Shown piece by piece: positions 35,019 through 44,637 of a stretch of 64,000 nt of DNA; within the stretch, counting starts at the first letter, position 1, and every line of letters begins with the position of its first letter. This DNA is from Bacteroidota bacterium. Lineage in GTDB: Bacteria; Bacteroidota; Bacteroidia; Chitinophagales; Chitinophagaceae. Location: positions 228,166 through 292,165 of the forward strand of contig JAIUNW010000004.1 of NCBI GenBank assembly GCA_020161535.1, in the 5' to 3' direction. Both the position numbers and the translations under genes were made by a program. The notes under the pieces were generated by a model. The model worked only from the letters and a program-made list of their open reading frames with translations, did no database searches and was not told the DNA's origin.

Positions 35019-35233
35019 AATAAACCCTATATTCAAAATTGACAACATTTCCTTTAAACCAAGCCTTTTTTGGTTTTTCACTGGATATTGGTCGTCAAGC
35101 TGAAATAAGGAACGGACCAAAACAGAACATGAGACTAACTATCGTGCATTCATTTAAGTATAAGTGGTATTGAAAAACGGGGCAGCGTTCCGTTTTATTG
35201 CCAAAATGCCGGCTCCTTCGATGTTTGGAACAA
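35019..35233. other. Intergenic stretch without recognised genes
   Basis: Between the stem-loop and the next terminator no open frame of credible composition was seen on either strand. AACCAA...TTGGTT around 35058-35076, followed by TTTT, could be a weak plus-strand terminator. Nothing else was identified. Confidence 0.4.
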
Positions 35234-35259
35234 TAAAAAAACAGGCCCGGAGGCCTGTT
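35234..35259 (-). terminator. Rho-independent terminator of the 30-residue peptide gene
   Basis: Arms AACAGGCC and GGCCTGTT with a 4-nt loop (35240-35259) are followed on the minus strand by a run of T (complement of A35234-35241). It lies 42 bp after the stop of the small minus-strand gene. Confidence 0.75.
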
Positions 35260-35301
35260 GCTATGGTCGAAGTATTTTTTCGATGCCGGATCGTAGATTT
35301 T

Positions 35302-35394
35302 CTAGGCCCAGGTCGTAAAGGCAACCATCAGGATGGCTGAAACGGCGAGGCTATATACTACCATGGCTTTTACAAAGGGACGATACGTAATCAT
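35302..35394 (-). CDS. 30-residue single-span membrane peptide
   Basis: A short open frame: MITYRPFVKAMVVYSL, then a hydrophobic stretch to FTTWA. A basic N-terminus (R5, K9) followed by about 19 apolar residues predicts one membrane helix. It ends at TAG and is followed by a strong terminator at 35234-35259, which supports it as a transcribed unit. Upstream on the same strand CATCTTTG (about 35419-35426), with TTTG 20 bp further back, is an imperfect -33/-7 promoter. No similar protein is recognised. The gene fills the gap between the lspA group and fumC. A small structural RNA in the same place is an alternative. Confidence 0.55.
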   Translation of the reverse strand: MITYRPFVKAMVVYSLAVSAILMVAFTTWA

Positions 35395-35491
35395 AAGGAT
35401 GGATATTTATTGGTAGATCAAAGATGCAAAACGAAACCGGCCTTTGCAAACCCCTTTAGACGGATGGGCGGATTTTTTAGATAAAGCCTTT

Positions 35492-36895
<1,404 letters not shown>

Positions 36896-36918
36896 AAAAC
36901 GGAAAAATTGGTTCGCCG

Positions 36919-36926
36919 CAAAGTTA
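36919..36926 (-). promoter_or_regulatory. -7 box (TAACTTTG) for fumC
   Basis: A perfect TAnnTTTG box 23 nt before the fumC ATG. It overlaps the gap behind the enoyl-CoA hydratase stop. Confidence 0.5.
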
Positions 36927-36927
36927 G

Positions 36928-37707
36928 CTATTCACCTTTAAAGGCGGGCTTGCGTTTCTCCAAAAAAGCGGCCGCGCCCTCTTTGGCATCTGCCGTATCG
37001 AAGAGTGCGCCAAAAGCTTGCGCTTCAGCGGCAAGGCCATTGGGGTCGCCGAGTGCGGCGAGGTTGGTAAGCCTGATCACTTCGCTGATCGCCCGCGGTG
37101 CCTTGGTCAATATCGTTGAAACGATTTCGGTTGTTTTGGTCATCAAATCGGCTGCCGGTACTACATGGTTTACCAGTCCGCTTTGCAGGGCTGTAGCAGC
37201 ATCAATCAAACCACCGGTCATCATCCATTCCATCGCCCGGCCCTTGCCTACCAATTGCGTCAATCGTTGGGTACCGCCATAGCCGGGCACCAGGCCGAGG
37301 TTCACTTCGGGTTGACCAAATCGCGCGGTATCGGCTGCCAGCCTAAAATGACAGGCCATCGCCAGTTCGCAACCGCCACCGAGGGCGAAACCATTGATGG
37401 CCGCTACAACCGGCTTGGGACAGTTTTCAATTTTGGAAAACACCGCTGCTTGTCCGCGGAGGGCCAATGCTTCACCCGCTTTGCCATCCAGTCCTGCAAA
37501 CTCACTGATATCAGCACCGGCAACAAAACTCTTTGGTCCCGCGCCGGTAATGATGGCCGCGCCAATTAATTTATTACTGATTAGTTCATCGATCGCTTCA
37601 GACAATTCACTGATCACTGTTTTGTTCAGCGCATTCAGTTTGTCGGGGCGATTGATGGTAATGGTCAAGATGCGGTTGTTCAGCGAGGTCAATATCGTTT
37701 GGTACAT
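36928..37707 (-). CDS. Enoyl-CoA hydratase/isomerase (crotonase family)
   Basis: A 259-residue crotonase. The oxyanion-hole segments are AGADISEF (about 63-70) and [15 protein letters not shown], and both catalytic glutamates of hydratases are in place: E114 in GGGCELA and E134 in [15 protein letters not shown]. It probably hydrates short-chain 2-enoyl-CoA (crotonyl-CoA-like). The start at MYQTILTSL (37707) replaces an upstream one that would overlap the B12 gene. It lies 11 bp after the B12-binding subunit gene, in one operon, which suggests branched or short-chain acyl-CoA metabolism. Confidence 0.9.
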   Translation of the reverse strand: MYQTILTSLNNRILTITINRPDKLNALNKTVISELSEAIDELISNKLIGAAIITGAGPKSFVAGADISEFAGLDGKAGEALALRGQAAVFSKIENCPKPVVAAINGFALGGGCELAMACHFRLAADTARFGQPEVNLGLVPGYGGTQRLTQLVGKGRAMEWMMTGGLIDAATALQSGLVNHVVPAADLMTKTTEIVSTILTKAPRAISEVIRLTNLAALGDPNGLAAEAQAFGALFDTADAKEGAAAFLEKRKPAFKGE

Positions 37708-37718
37708 AACAGATGGTA

Positions 37719-38138
37719 TTAAAAAGGGCGATGTTGGGCCACCCAATCTTTGATATAGTTCGCGGTTTCGGTAGTTGGTGTACCAGGCGGAAATAATTTG
37801 CCAACACCCATTTCAACGAGGGCCTGCACATCTTTCTCCGGAATAATACCACCGCCGGTAAGTAACACATCAGTCAGGTCGGCTTCTTGCATGAGCTGTA
37901 GTATACGCGGAAACACCGTCATGTGTGCTCCGCTGAGTATGCTCACGCCGATGGCATCCACATCTTCCTGCAGTGCCGCCTGCACCACCATTTCAGGTGT
38001 TTGGCGCAAACCGGTATAAATCACTTCCATGCCGGCATCGCGCAAGGCGGCGGCAATGATTTTGGCGCCGCGGTCGTGACCGTCGAGCCCCACTTTGGCG
38101 ACCAGTACCCGTATTGGGCGATTGATTTCTTGGGTCAT
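37719..38138 (-). CDS. Stand-alone cobalamin-binding subunit of an acyl-CoA mutase
   Basis: A 139-residue B12-binding Rossmann domain. The lower-ligand motif DGHDRG (19-24) supplies the histidine that coordinates cobalt in base-off binding; [10 protein letters not shown] (about 73-82) and [11 protein letters not shown] (about 103-113) complete the DxHxxG...S...GG pattern. It corresponds to the small C-terminal domain of methylmalonyl-CoA mutase or to the small subunit of isobutyryl- or 2-hydroxyisobutyryl-CoA mutase. A large catalytic subunit is not encoded in this window. The start at [10 protein letters not shown] is chosen over one far upstream that would run through the gltX 3' region. 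Confidence 0.9.
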   Translation of the reverse strand: MTQEINRPIRVLVAKVGLDGHDRGAKIIAAALRDAGMEVIYTGLRQTPEMVVQAALQEDVDAIGVSILSGAHMTVFPRILQLMQEADLTDVLLTGGGIIPEKDVQALVEMGVGKLFPPGTPTTETANYIKDWVAQHRPF

Positions 38139-38184
38139 ATAGCCAGATAAAGATAGGCTTTGGCCAGCAAGCCATGGGTGAATC

Positions 38185-39708
38185 TTAGGCCAATGCCTGC
38201 AAGCCTTGCCGAATGCGCTTGCCGGTTTCTTCGGCGCCCAGCATGGCCGCAATTTCAAATACCGCGGGACCAAATTTTCCCCCCACCAGCATCAGTCGAA
38301 AAGGCAGTTGCAATTCGCCCACTTTAATATTGTGCGCGGTGGCGAGGTCTTTGAAAATTTGTTCTACGGCAGCGGCATCTTTGCTCGCAGGCAGTTTGTT
38401 CATCAGCTCGTTGAAAAAATGGGTTTTTTCGGCTGTCCATTTCCCTGCCACCGCCTGCATATCGGGCGCCGCCGGCGTTTTGAAGAAAAAGCCGGCCTGT
38501 TCGGCAAAATCGGTGGTGAAGGTGCAGCGATCTTTGACCAGGGCAATGACTTTCTTCGTGTAGTCGTCGTCGTTAGCCTCGAAACCCTGTTGCGACAATA
38601 CTGCTTTTACATCGGGCAGCAATCTATCCGGCGTAGCCGCTTTGATCCATTCGTGGTTAAACCATTTTGCTTTTTCGAAATCGAATTTCGCGCCGCCCTT
38701 GTGCACGCGCTCGAGGCTGAAGGCTTGCACCAATTCTTCGAGGCTGAAGATTTCTTTTCCGGTGCCATCGTTCCAACCCAGCATGGCCAGCATATTCACA
38801 AAAGCTTCGGGTAAGAAACCGCGTTCGCGGAAGCCGGTGGTTGTTTCGCCGGTTTTGGGGTCGGTCCAGTTCATGGCGAATACCGGAAAGCCCAGTCGAT
38901 CGCCGTCGCGTTTGCTGAGTTTGCCATTGCCATCGGGTTTCAGGATCAGCGGCAGGTGCGCCCACTGCGGCATGCTGTCTTTCCAGCCAAGATAATCCCA
39001 CAATAATACATGTACGGGTGCCGAAGGCAGCCATTCTTCGCCCCTGAAGGCGTGGGTAATTTGCATCAGGTAATCATCTACCACCACCGCGAGGTGATAG
39101 GTGGGCATGCCATCTTGCTTGAGCAAAACCTTGTCGTCCACATGACCCGTATTGAATTCCACTTCGCCCCGAATCAGGTCGGTAAAACGCAGGGTTTGGT
39201 CGGCCGGCATTTTGATGCGGATCACATGCGGCACGCCGTCGCTCAGCAGTTTCGCCACTTCGTCTTTGCTCAACCGCAGTGAATTCTTCATTTGCTGCCG
39301 CAGGCGATGATCATATTGGGGCGACGGGTTTTCGGTTGTGCGGAAATCTTCGCGCATTTTCTCCAGTTCTTCGGGTGTATCGAAGGCATAATACGCATGG
39401 CCATCGGCTACCAGCTTTTCCGCATACGCGCGGTAATTGGCTTTGCGCTCGCTTTGGCGATAAGGACCGTAGTTGCCGCCGGTCAGCGGACTCTCGTCGG
39501 GTTCTAATCCGCACCAGCGCAAACAGTCCATAATATATTCTTCTGCGCCGGGTACAAAGCGCGATTGATCGGTGTCTTCAATACGCAATATGAAATCGCC
39601 CAGGTGTTGGCGGGCAAATAAATAATTGTAGAGCACGGTGCGCACACCGCCGAGGTGCAGGCCGCCCGTGGGACTGGGTGCAAATCGAACGCGAATCTTC
39701 TTTGACAT
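38185..39708 (-). CDS. gltX: Glutamyl-tRNA synthetase
   Basis: A 507-residue class I synthetase. The HIGH motif is [13 protein letters not shown] (about 9-21) and the KMSKS motif is KLSKRDGD (about 258-265). The C-terminal helical anticodon-binding domains (from about 330) are complete. Bacteroidota also use it to charge tRNA-Glu for haem synthesis. It diverges from the polysaccharide deacetylase gene with 36 bp between start codons; a TACTTTTG box ends 5 nt before its ATG. Confidence 0.96.
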   Translation of the reverse strand: MSKKIRVRFAPSPTGGLHLGGVRTVLYNYLFARQHLGDFILRIEDTDQSRFVPGAEEYIMDCLRWCGLEPDESPLTGGNYGPYRQSERKANYRAYAEKLVADGHAYYAFDTPEELEKMREDFRTTENPSPQYDHRLRQQMKNSLRLSKDEVAKLLSDGVPHVIRIKMPADQTLRFTDLIRGEVEFNTGHVDDKVLLKQDGMPTYHLAVVVDDYLMQITHAFRGEEWLPSAPVHVLLWDYLGWKDSMPQWAHLPLILKPDGNGKLSKRDGDRLGFPVFAMNWTDPKTGETTTGFRERGFLPEAFVNMLAMLGWNDGTGKEIFSLEELVQAFSLERVHKGGAKFDFEKAKWFNHEWIKAATPDRLLPDVKAVLSQQGFEANDDDYTKKVIALVKDRCTFTTDFAEQAGFFFKTPAAPDMQAVAGKWTAEKTHFFNELMNKLPASKDAAAVEQIFKDLATAHNIKVGELQLPFRLMLVGGKFGPAVFEIAAMLGAEETGKRIRQGLQALA

Positions 39709-39713
39709 AGCGG

Positions 39714-39721
39714 CAAAAGTA
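39714..39721 (-). promoter_or_regulatory. -7 box (TACTTTTG) for gltX
   Basis: A perfect TAnnTTTG box ending 5 nt before the gltX ATG (39708), which predicts a leaderless message. Confidence 0.6.
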
Positions 39722-39731
39722 ATAAGAATGC

Positions 39732-39739
39732 TAGGTTTG
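39732..39739 (+). promoter_or_regulatory. -7 box (TAGGTTTG) for the polysaccharide deacetylase gene
   Basis: A perfect TAnnTTTG box ending 5 nt before the ATG at 39745. Back to back with the gltX box in a 36-bp divergent gap. Confidence 0.6.
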
Positions 39740-39744
39740 TTGCC

Positions 39745-40371
39745 ATGAAGTACTGGAAAACGGGAAACTGGTTATTGCGTTTGCTGTATCCTTCGCGGTT
39801 GTGGCGCATGGACAAGCGGGAAAAGAAGATTTACCTGAGCTTCGACGATGGTCCGCATCCCCACATTACGCCCTGGGTGCTTGACTTGCTGCAACAATAC
39901 AATGCCAAAGCGAGTTTTTTTTGCATCGGTAAAAATGTGCGGGATTATCCGGATGTGTATGAGCGGATCTTACGCGAGGGGCATGTTACAGGTAATCATA
40001 CGATGCAACACCTGAATGGATGGAAAACCGACAACGATGTTTATTTTGCTGATGTTGCTGCTTGTAGACAATGGGTGGACAGCGCATTGTTTCGTCCGCC
40101 GTACGGCAAACTCACCAGCTTTCAATCAACTATTTTACAGCGCCACCAACAGTACAGCATAGTGATGTGGTCGGTATTGAGCGGTGATTTTGATAATACT
40201 ATCACCGGTGAAATGTGTTGGAAAAACCTGCACAATACGATTAAGTCCGGATCAATAGTGGTTTTTCACGATAGCGAAAAAGCATATGACCGACTCACGT
40301 ATGCGTTGCCGCGCACGTTGCAAAAATTTTCGGAACAGGGTTATGTGTTTGAAGCGATACGGATGAAGTAG
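39745..40371 (+). CDS. Polysaccharide deacetylase (NodB homology, CE4)
   Basis: A 208-residue carbohydrate esterase family 4 protein. Motif 1 is SFDDGPHP (32-39) with the catalytic Asp and metal Asp; motif 2 is NHTMQH (84-89) with the two metal histidines; motif 3 is RPPYG (117-121); and VVFHDSEKA (about 175) contains the motif 5 histidine. Such enzymes remove acetyl groups from N-acetylglucosamine in peptidoglycan or other glycans. There is no clear signal peptide, only a moderately hydrophobic start (NWLLRLLYPSRLW), so its location is uncertain. A terminator follows at 40442. Confidence 0.9.
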   Translation: MKYWKTGNWLLRLLYPSRLWRMDKREKKIYLSFDDGPHPHITPWVLDLLQQYNAKASFFCIGKNVRDYPDVYERILREGHVTGNHTMQHLNGWKTDNDVYFADVAACRQWVDSALFRPPYGKLTSFQSTILQRHQQYSIVMWSVLSGDFDNTITGEMCWKNLHNTIKSGSIVVFHDSEKAYDRLTYALPRTLQKFSEQGYVFEAIRMK

Positions 40372-40441
40372 ATAGTTTCCAGCTATACAGAATGCAATAA
40401 ATAATAGAATAGCCTAATAAGAAAAAGGGTTAAAAAAAGTT

Positions 40442-40472
40442 GGGCCTGGGTAGAAACCCTGGCCCGTTTTTA
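40442..40472. terminator. Bidirectional rho-independent terminator
   Basis: GGGCCTGGGT (40442-40451) and ACCCTGGCCC (40456-40465) pair with one mismatch across a 4-nt loop. GTTTTTAA follows on the plus strand and a T-run (complement of AAAAAAAG at about 40432-40439) on the minus strand. It would end the deacetylase gene and the convergent lipoprotein gene. Confidence 0.65.
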
Positions 40473-40516
40473 ATCCGTACCCTATGAAAACTATTTTAAA
40501 GGTATATAATTTTTAA

Positions 40517-41407
40517 TTATCTCAAACTTATTTCTACTGAGGCACCATTTACGGTGATGCTGGCCTTGTTATCACAATCGCCGTTGCCGAAATCGAGGGT
40601 GGCTTGAGCGCCGGTGGAACCTTCAATGGCCTGAATGCCTTTTGAGATCCATTGGCAGGTAGCGCGTTTTTCGAGCGGTACAATATTATAGCCACTCCAA
40701 TTGTAGACCGTGCCGTTTTTGCTGATGGATCCATTGCCCTGGCTGACGATGGTATATAAATCGTCGGTGGCGTCGAAAAGGGTGTTCCAGCCTTCTTTCT
40801 GGGTGAAAGTGCGGGTGCCGGTCCAACTGATCGATGATCCATCGGTGCCGGTGAGTTTGCCCTCGTTAATGGCCACGCCGAAGATCAACTGGCTATTGGT
40901 GCTTAAGTTGGTCAGGGTGTGGGTGCCTTCCACTTTCACGTCGTTCACCGAGTAGTCGGTAAAGGTAGAAGTAGCGGTGGCGCCATTGATCCACAAGGGT
41001 TTAGAGTAAACCGTGTTGATTTTACCCTTGCGCACGCGGCCATCCCAGCCGGTGCAGCCGCTGCCGAAATCAACCGTGATGTTGACGGGGAAGCTATCGT
41101 TCTGGTTAACGAAATTCCAGGATACCGCATAACAAGTGCCTTCGCGCTGGTTGGCCGACGACTGGCGATTGGCCGAAAAAACGCCGGTGCCACCCACTGC
41201 CACCGATTTATCTACCCCGATTACATTGAGGAAAACATCGTCAAAGCTGGCATTGGCCTGCATTTCGGCTGACACGGTGGTTTGGTTTTGTGCCGGAATG
41301 GTGCCGGTTGATTGGTTGGTATTTGATTTGGAACAGGCAGCGAAGAGCAGGCTGCTGCCCATGCATGCAATACCCAGCGAACGCCAGGCGCGGTTGGTGG
41401 TTTTCAT
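40517..41407 (-). CDS. Lipoprotein of unknown function with internal repeat
   Basis: A 296-residue lipoprotein (lipobox LFAAC, Cys25) with a Ser/Thr/Asn-rich linker. The segments NITVDFGSGCTGWDGRVRKGKINTV-like (about 111-135) and ATLDFGNGDCDNKASITVNG (about 267-286) resemble each other: D-F-G-x-G-C/D-C followed by a short strand, suggesting a duplicated beta-domain with paired cysteines. I know this layout from Bacteroidota lipoproteins without an assigned function. The gene stands alone, with terminators on its 3' side. Confidence 0.75.
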   Translation of the reverse strand: MKTTNRAWRSLGIACMGSSLLFAACSKSNTNQSTGTIPAQNQTTVSAEMQANASFDDVFLNVIGVDKSVAVGGTGVFSANRQSSANQREGTCYAVSWNFVNQNDSFPVNITVDFGSGCTGWDGRVRKGKINTVYSKPLWINGATATSTFTDYSVNDVKVEGTHTLTNLSTNSQLIFGVAINEGKLTGTDGSSISWTGTRTFTQKEGWNTLFDATDDLYTIVSQGNGSISKNGTVYNWSGYNIVPLEKRATCQWISKGIQAIEGSTGAQATLDFGNGDCDNKASITVNGASVEISLR

Positions 41408-41497
41408 ACAGTATTTAATTTAGGGGCCGGCTGGATTAAAGCGGGCCATGGTTATAAACGTTGAAAACGGACTTAAATTTTGTGGAACTTTGCGGGC

Positions 41498-42277
41498 ATG
41501 ACGCTGATTGACACCCATACCCACCTATACCTCGACGAGTTTAAACCCCAGTTGGCGGCCACGGTAAACAGGGCCCTGGCAGCGGGGGTACAACAGATGC
41601 TGCTGCCGGCGATCGACTCTACGGAACACGATAACCTGCTGGCATTGATGGCCAAATATCCGGCTAATTGTTTGGGAATGATGGGCTTACACCCTTGTTA
41701 TGTGAAGGAAAATGTGGCCGAAGAACTGGCTAAAGTGGAAGCCCTGCTGGCGGCGCATCCCTTTGTGGCAGTGGGGGAGATTGGCCTCGATTTCTACTGG
41801 GACAAAAGCTTTACCGACCAGCAATACGAGGCTTTCCGCCGGCAGTTACAGTTATCGAAAAAATATAACATACCGGTATCGATCCATTCCCGCAACGCCA
41901 CCGACGAGGCCATTGCCGTGGTGGCCGACTTGCAGGATGGGGGATTGAGTGGTGTTTTTCATTGTTTTGGCGGCAGTGTGGAGCAGGGCCAAAAGATCAT
42001 GGACCTCGGCTTTTACTTGGGCATCGGCGGGGTGGTTACCTACAAAAACGCGGCCCTGGCAGAAGTACTCAAAACCCTCGGTACCAGTAGGATCGTGTTG
42101 GAAACGGATGCTCCCTATTTGAGTCCGGTGCCTTATCGCGGCAAAAGAAACGAGCCGGCCTACCTGGTGCCGGTCGTTGAAAAACTAGGCGATATCTTTG
42201 GTTGTTCGGCGGAAACAATCGCCGACATTACCAGCGCCAACGCCCAAAATGTGTTCAAAATAGCCCCTCATGCATAG
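41498..42277 (+). CDS. tatD: TatD-family metal-dependent deoxyribonuclease
   Basis: A 259-residue TIM-barrel hydrolase. Metal ligands are seen in DTHTHLYLDEF (H7, H9), GEIGLDFYW (Glu near 92), SIHSRNA (His near 128), FHCFGG (His near 155) and the Asp in ETDAPYLSP (near 204). TatD enzymes act as 3'-5' exonucleases on single-stranded DNA. The start at MTLIDTHTH is preferred over an upstream one. The next gene overlaps by 8 bp. Confidence 0.93.
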   Translation: MTLIDTHTHLYLDEFKPQLAATVNRALAAGVQQMLLPAIDSTEHDNLLALMAKYPANCLGMMGLHPCYVKENVAEELAKVEALLAAHPFVAVGEIGLDFYWDKSFTDQQYEAFRRQLQLSKKYNIPVSIHSRNATDEAIAVVADLQDGGLSGVFHCFGGSVEQGQKIMDLGFYLGIGGVVTYKNAALAEVLKTLGTSRIVLETDAPYLSPVPYRGKRNEPAYLVPVVEKLGDIFGCSAETIADITSANAQNVFKIAPHA

Positions 42278-43313
42278 TAATCGCCGCAAAGCCACCCGCA
42301 TACTTATAATATATACTGGTGGCACCGTGGGTATGGTGGTCGATAGTCAGTCAGGTGCCCTGAAGCCCATTGGGTTTCGGGAGATCCGCGACAATATTCC
42401 GGAGATCGTTCGCCTCGGTTTTGAAGTGGATGTGCATGCTTTTAATCCGCCCCTCGATTCGTCGAATATGCAGCCGGCCATTTGGGTGGACCTGGCCGGC
42501 ATCATTGGCAAGAAATACGATGGCTACGATGGATTTGTGATTTTGCATGGCTCCGATACCATGGCGTTTACGGCGTCGGCGCTGAGTTTTCTGCTGGAAA
42601 ACCTGGGCAAGCCGGTGATCTTAACCGGTTCTCAATTGCCCATTGGCGAAATTCGCACCGATGCGCGGGAGAATATCATCACGGCGCTGGAGATCGCGGC
42701 TGCCCGCAAAGGTGGTAAGGCGCTGGTGCCCGAAGTGTGCATTTATTTTGACTACCAGTTGTTCAGGGGCAATCGATCCAAAAAATACAATGCCGAAAAG
42801 TTTGAAGCATTTTATTCTATGAATTACCCGCCGTTGGCAGAAGCGGGCATCAATATCAAGTACCAGCGCGAAGCGATTGTGAAAGCACCCGAAGCCCCGT
42901 TGAAGTTGCACAGCAAACTCGACAACCAGGTAGCGGTGCTGAAAATATTTCCGGGCATCAATGCAGCTACGGTGGATGCCATCCTGGCCACGCCGGGCTG
43001 CAAAGCGGTGATTCTGGAAACCTTCGGCAGTGGCAATGCGAGTACGGAAGCCTGGTTTATTGCGGCGTTGCAGAAAGCGATTGCCCGCGGACTCATCATC
43101 GTTAACATCACCCAGTGTGATGGCGGCGCGGTTGAATTGGGCCGCTATGAAACCAGCGCACAATTGTTGAAGATCGGCGTTTGGAGCGGCCATGACCTCA
43201 CGTTTGAAGCGGCGCTGGCAAAACTGATGTTCCTGCTGGCGCAGAAGCATTCGCGAAAGCGCCTGCGCGAGCTGATGGAAACTTCTTTGCGGGGCGAATT
43301 GACCAATGACTGA
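42270..43313 (+). CDS. ansA: Type I (cytoplasmic) L-asparaginase
   Basis: A 347-residue amidohydrolase turning asparagine into aspartate and ammonia. The first catalytic threonine is in YTGGTVGMV (about 11-19), the second in LHGSDTMAFTA (about 89-99), and the lysine-aspartate pair is in TGSQLPIGEIRTDA (about 118-131). No signal peptide, so type I. The start overlaps the tatD stop by 8 bp. tRNA-Ser follows 42 bp after the stop. Confidence 0.93.
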   Translation: MHSNRRKATRILIIYTGGTVGMVVDSQSGALKPIGFREIRDNIPEIVRLGFEVDVHAFNPPLDSSNMQPAIWVDLAGIIGKKYDGYDGFVILHGSDTMAFTASALSFLLENLGKPVILTGSQLPIGEIRTDARENIITALEIAAARKGGKALVPEVCIYFDYQLFRGNRSKKYNAEKFEAFYSMNYPPLAEAGINIKYQREAIVKAPEAPLKLHSKLDNQVAVLKIFPGINAATVDAILATPGCKAVILETFGSGNASTEAWFIAALQKAIARGLIIVNITQCDGGAVELGRYETSAQLLKIGVWSGHDLTFEAALAKLMFLLAQKHSRKRLRELMETSLRGELTND

Positions 43314-43328
43314 TAACAGCTATCTTTG
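43299..43328 (+). promoter_or_regulatory. Promoter of tRNA-Ser (TTG, 19 bp, TATCTTTG)
   Basis: TTG at 43299-43301, 19-bp spacer, perfect TATCTTTG box at 43321-43328. It is 27 nt before the first tRNA base and is the best-formed -33/-7 pair in the window. Confidence 0.7.
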
Positions 43329-43355
43329 CGACCCGGTAAAAACACCGGATTTTTT

Positions 43356-43443
43356 GGAGAGTTGTCCGAGTGGTTGAAGGAGCACGCCTGGAAAGTGTGT
43401 ATACCTCTAAAGGGTATCGCGGGTTCGAATCCCGCACTCTCCG
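43356..43443 (+). tRNA. tRNA-Ser (anticodon GGA)
   Basis: An 88-nt class II tRNA. The acceptor arms GGAGAGT (43356-43362) and ACTCTCC (43436-43442) pair fully, with discriminator G43443. The anticodon stem is CACGC/GTGTG (43383-43387 and 43395-43399) around the loop CTGGAAA, giving anticodon GGA at 43390-43392. A long variable arm (TATACCTCTAAAGGGTATC) and the T arm GCGGGTTCGAATCCCGC confirm tRNA-Ser. The 3' CCA is not encoded. Confidence 0.97.
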
Positions 43444-43447
43444 CACC

Positions 43448-43488
43448 AAAACGCCGGAACTGCAAATCGCAGTTCCGGCGTTTTGTTT
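43448..43488 (+). terminator. Terminator after tRNA-Ser
   Basis: A perfect 16-bp stem (43448-43463 and 43469-43484) with a 5-nt loop, ending in TTTTGTTTT. Confidence 0.85.
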
Positions 43489-43655
43489 TGGTAAATTCCT
43501 GGGAATCTGTTGCCCAGTGGTTGTTTGAATCAGTTTTTTGCTCTATCTTAATCTAAGGTTAGTGGGTATTTTTAAATTCATGGATTATGGGTAGTAAGGT
43601 TTAGGCTCTAATACCGTCACTTTTTAGGCATTTCTTGCCAATTTTAAGATAGTTC

Positions 43656-43699
43656 AGGCTGAATTTCAGCCTTCCATTGAAAATCCCGTATAAATACGG
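43656..43699. promoter_or_regulatory. Two perfect palindromes upstream of the AraC-family gene
   Basis: AGGCTGAA-T-TTCAGCCT (43656-43672) and CCGTAT-AA-ATACGG (43686-43699) lie 17-60 bp before the start of the regulator gene. They may be operators for autoregulation or leader stem-loops. No -7 box was seen between them and the ATG. Confidence 0.4.
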
Positions 43700-43716
43700 A
43701 TGTATAAAGCTATAGA

Positions 43717-44637
43717 ATGAATGATCTTAGGCGCGATAATTCAGCTAATACTTTCACAGTGTTTCAACTTATCAATTTAGCCGACCTCTTTACCCTCTGT
43801 GGAATAAAATACTCGGGAGACCTGCATGTACATGTCAGCCGTTTGGACGATGGCGACTTGACTTTATTGCCTGGAACCGAACCGATTCGATTGAAATTAT
43901 ATGCCGTTCAGTACCGTGGTGGCGACAAGCCCGAACTCGTATTTAAATCAATGTTTCAACCTGCATCTTGGAAGGCAGAAGAGGTTGAACCCGCCACGGG
44001 CTGGCAAATTATTTTCACGGAAGATTTTGTGCGTACCAATCCGCGCATCGCGAAAGATATATTGGACCTACCTTTTTTGCAGGTGCCGAAAGTAATACCG
44101 TTAACACTGGATGCAGCCAGCATCAACGAAGTCAAAAATATTTTTGCTACGCTCGAAATAGCGCAACAGCAAGCCAATGCCGATACCCTGGTGTTTTCGA
44201 AACTTTTGCATGAACTACTGCTTGCCGTAAAAAGATTGTTCAACCGGTACAGCCGGCAGCAGCCCGAATTGCAATTGCAGGTAAAGCAGGCCGATAAATC
44301 ATTGTATATACGGTTCAAGGCTTTGTTGGAAAAATTAAACTTCAAAGCGCCGCAAGAAGAATTCAGGCACCTCGCTTATTATGCCGAAACGCTCGAAGTG
44401 AATTCGCAATCATTGAACACAGCGGTGAAAAGATTCAGTGGCTACAATGCGTTGCACCTGATACAGGAGAAGTCGCTCGCTGAAGCAAAAAACCTGTTGC
44501 GTTCCACGTCGCTGAGCGTAAAAGAAATTTCGTACAAAATGGCTTTTCGCGATCCGGCGCAATTTGGCGTGTTCTTCAAAAAACACACCGGCATTACACC
44601 GGCGCAGTTTCGCGAAAACCTGCGTCGCTGGCCATGA
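43717..44637 (+). CDS. AraC-family transcriptional regulator
   Basis: A 306-residue protein. The C-terminal 100 residues hold two helix-turn-helix motifs: YYAETLEVNSQSLNTAVKR (about 222-240) and SLSVKEISYKMAFRDPAQFGVFF (about 262-284), then KKHTGITPAQFRENLRR, the AraC family mark. The N-terminal sensing part (about 1-170) resembles the cupin-like ligand domain but has no recognisable histidine cluster. The inducer is unknown. Its stop directly abuts that of convergent mprF. Confidence 0.88.
   Translation: MNDLRRDNSANTFTVFQLINLADLFTLCGIKYSGDLHVHVSRLDDGDLTLLPGTEPIRLKLYAVQYRGGDKPELVFKSMFQPASWKAEEVEPATGWQIIFTEDFVRTNPRIAKDILDLPFLQVPKVIPLTLDAASINEVKNIFATLEIAQQQANADTLVFSKLLHELLLAVKRLFNRYSRQQPELQLQVKQADKSLYIRFKALLEKLNFKAPQEEFRHLAYYAETLEVNSQSLNTAVKRFSGYNALHLIQEKSLAEAKNLLRSTSLSVKEISYKMAFRDPAQFGVFFKKHTGITPAQFRENLRRWP

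Noticed and set aside
37650..38190. Cobalamin riboswitch for the B12-binding gene
   Set aside because: The gap to gltX is only 46 bp and holds no recognisable B12-box pattern.
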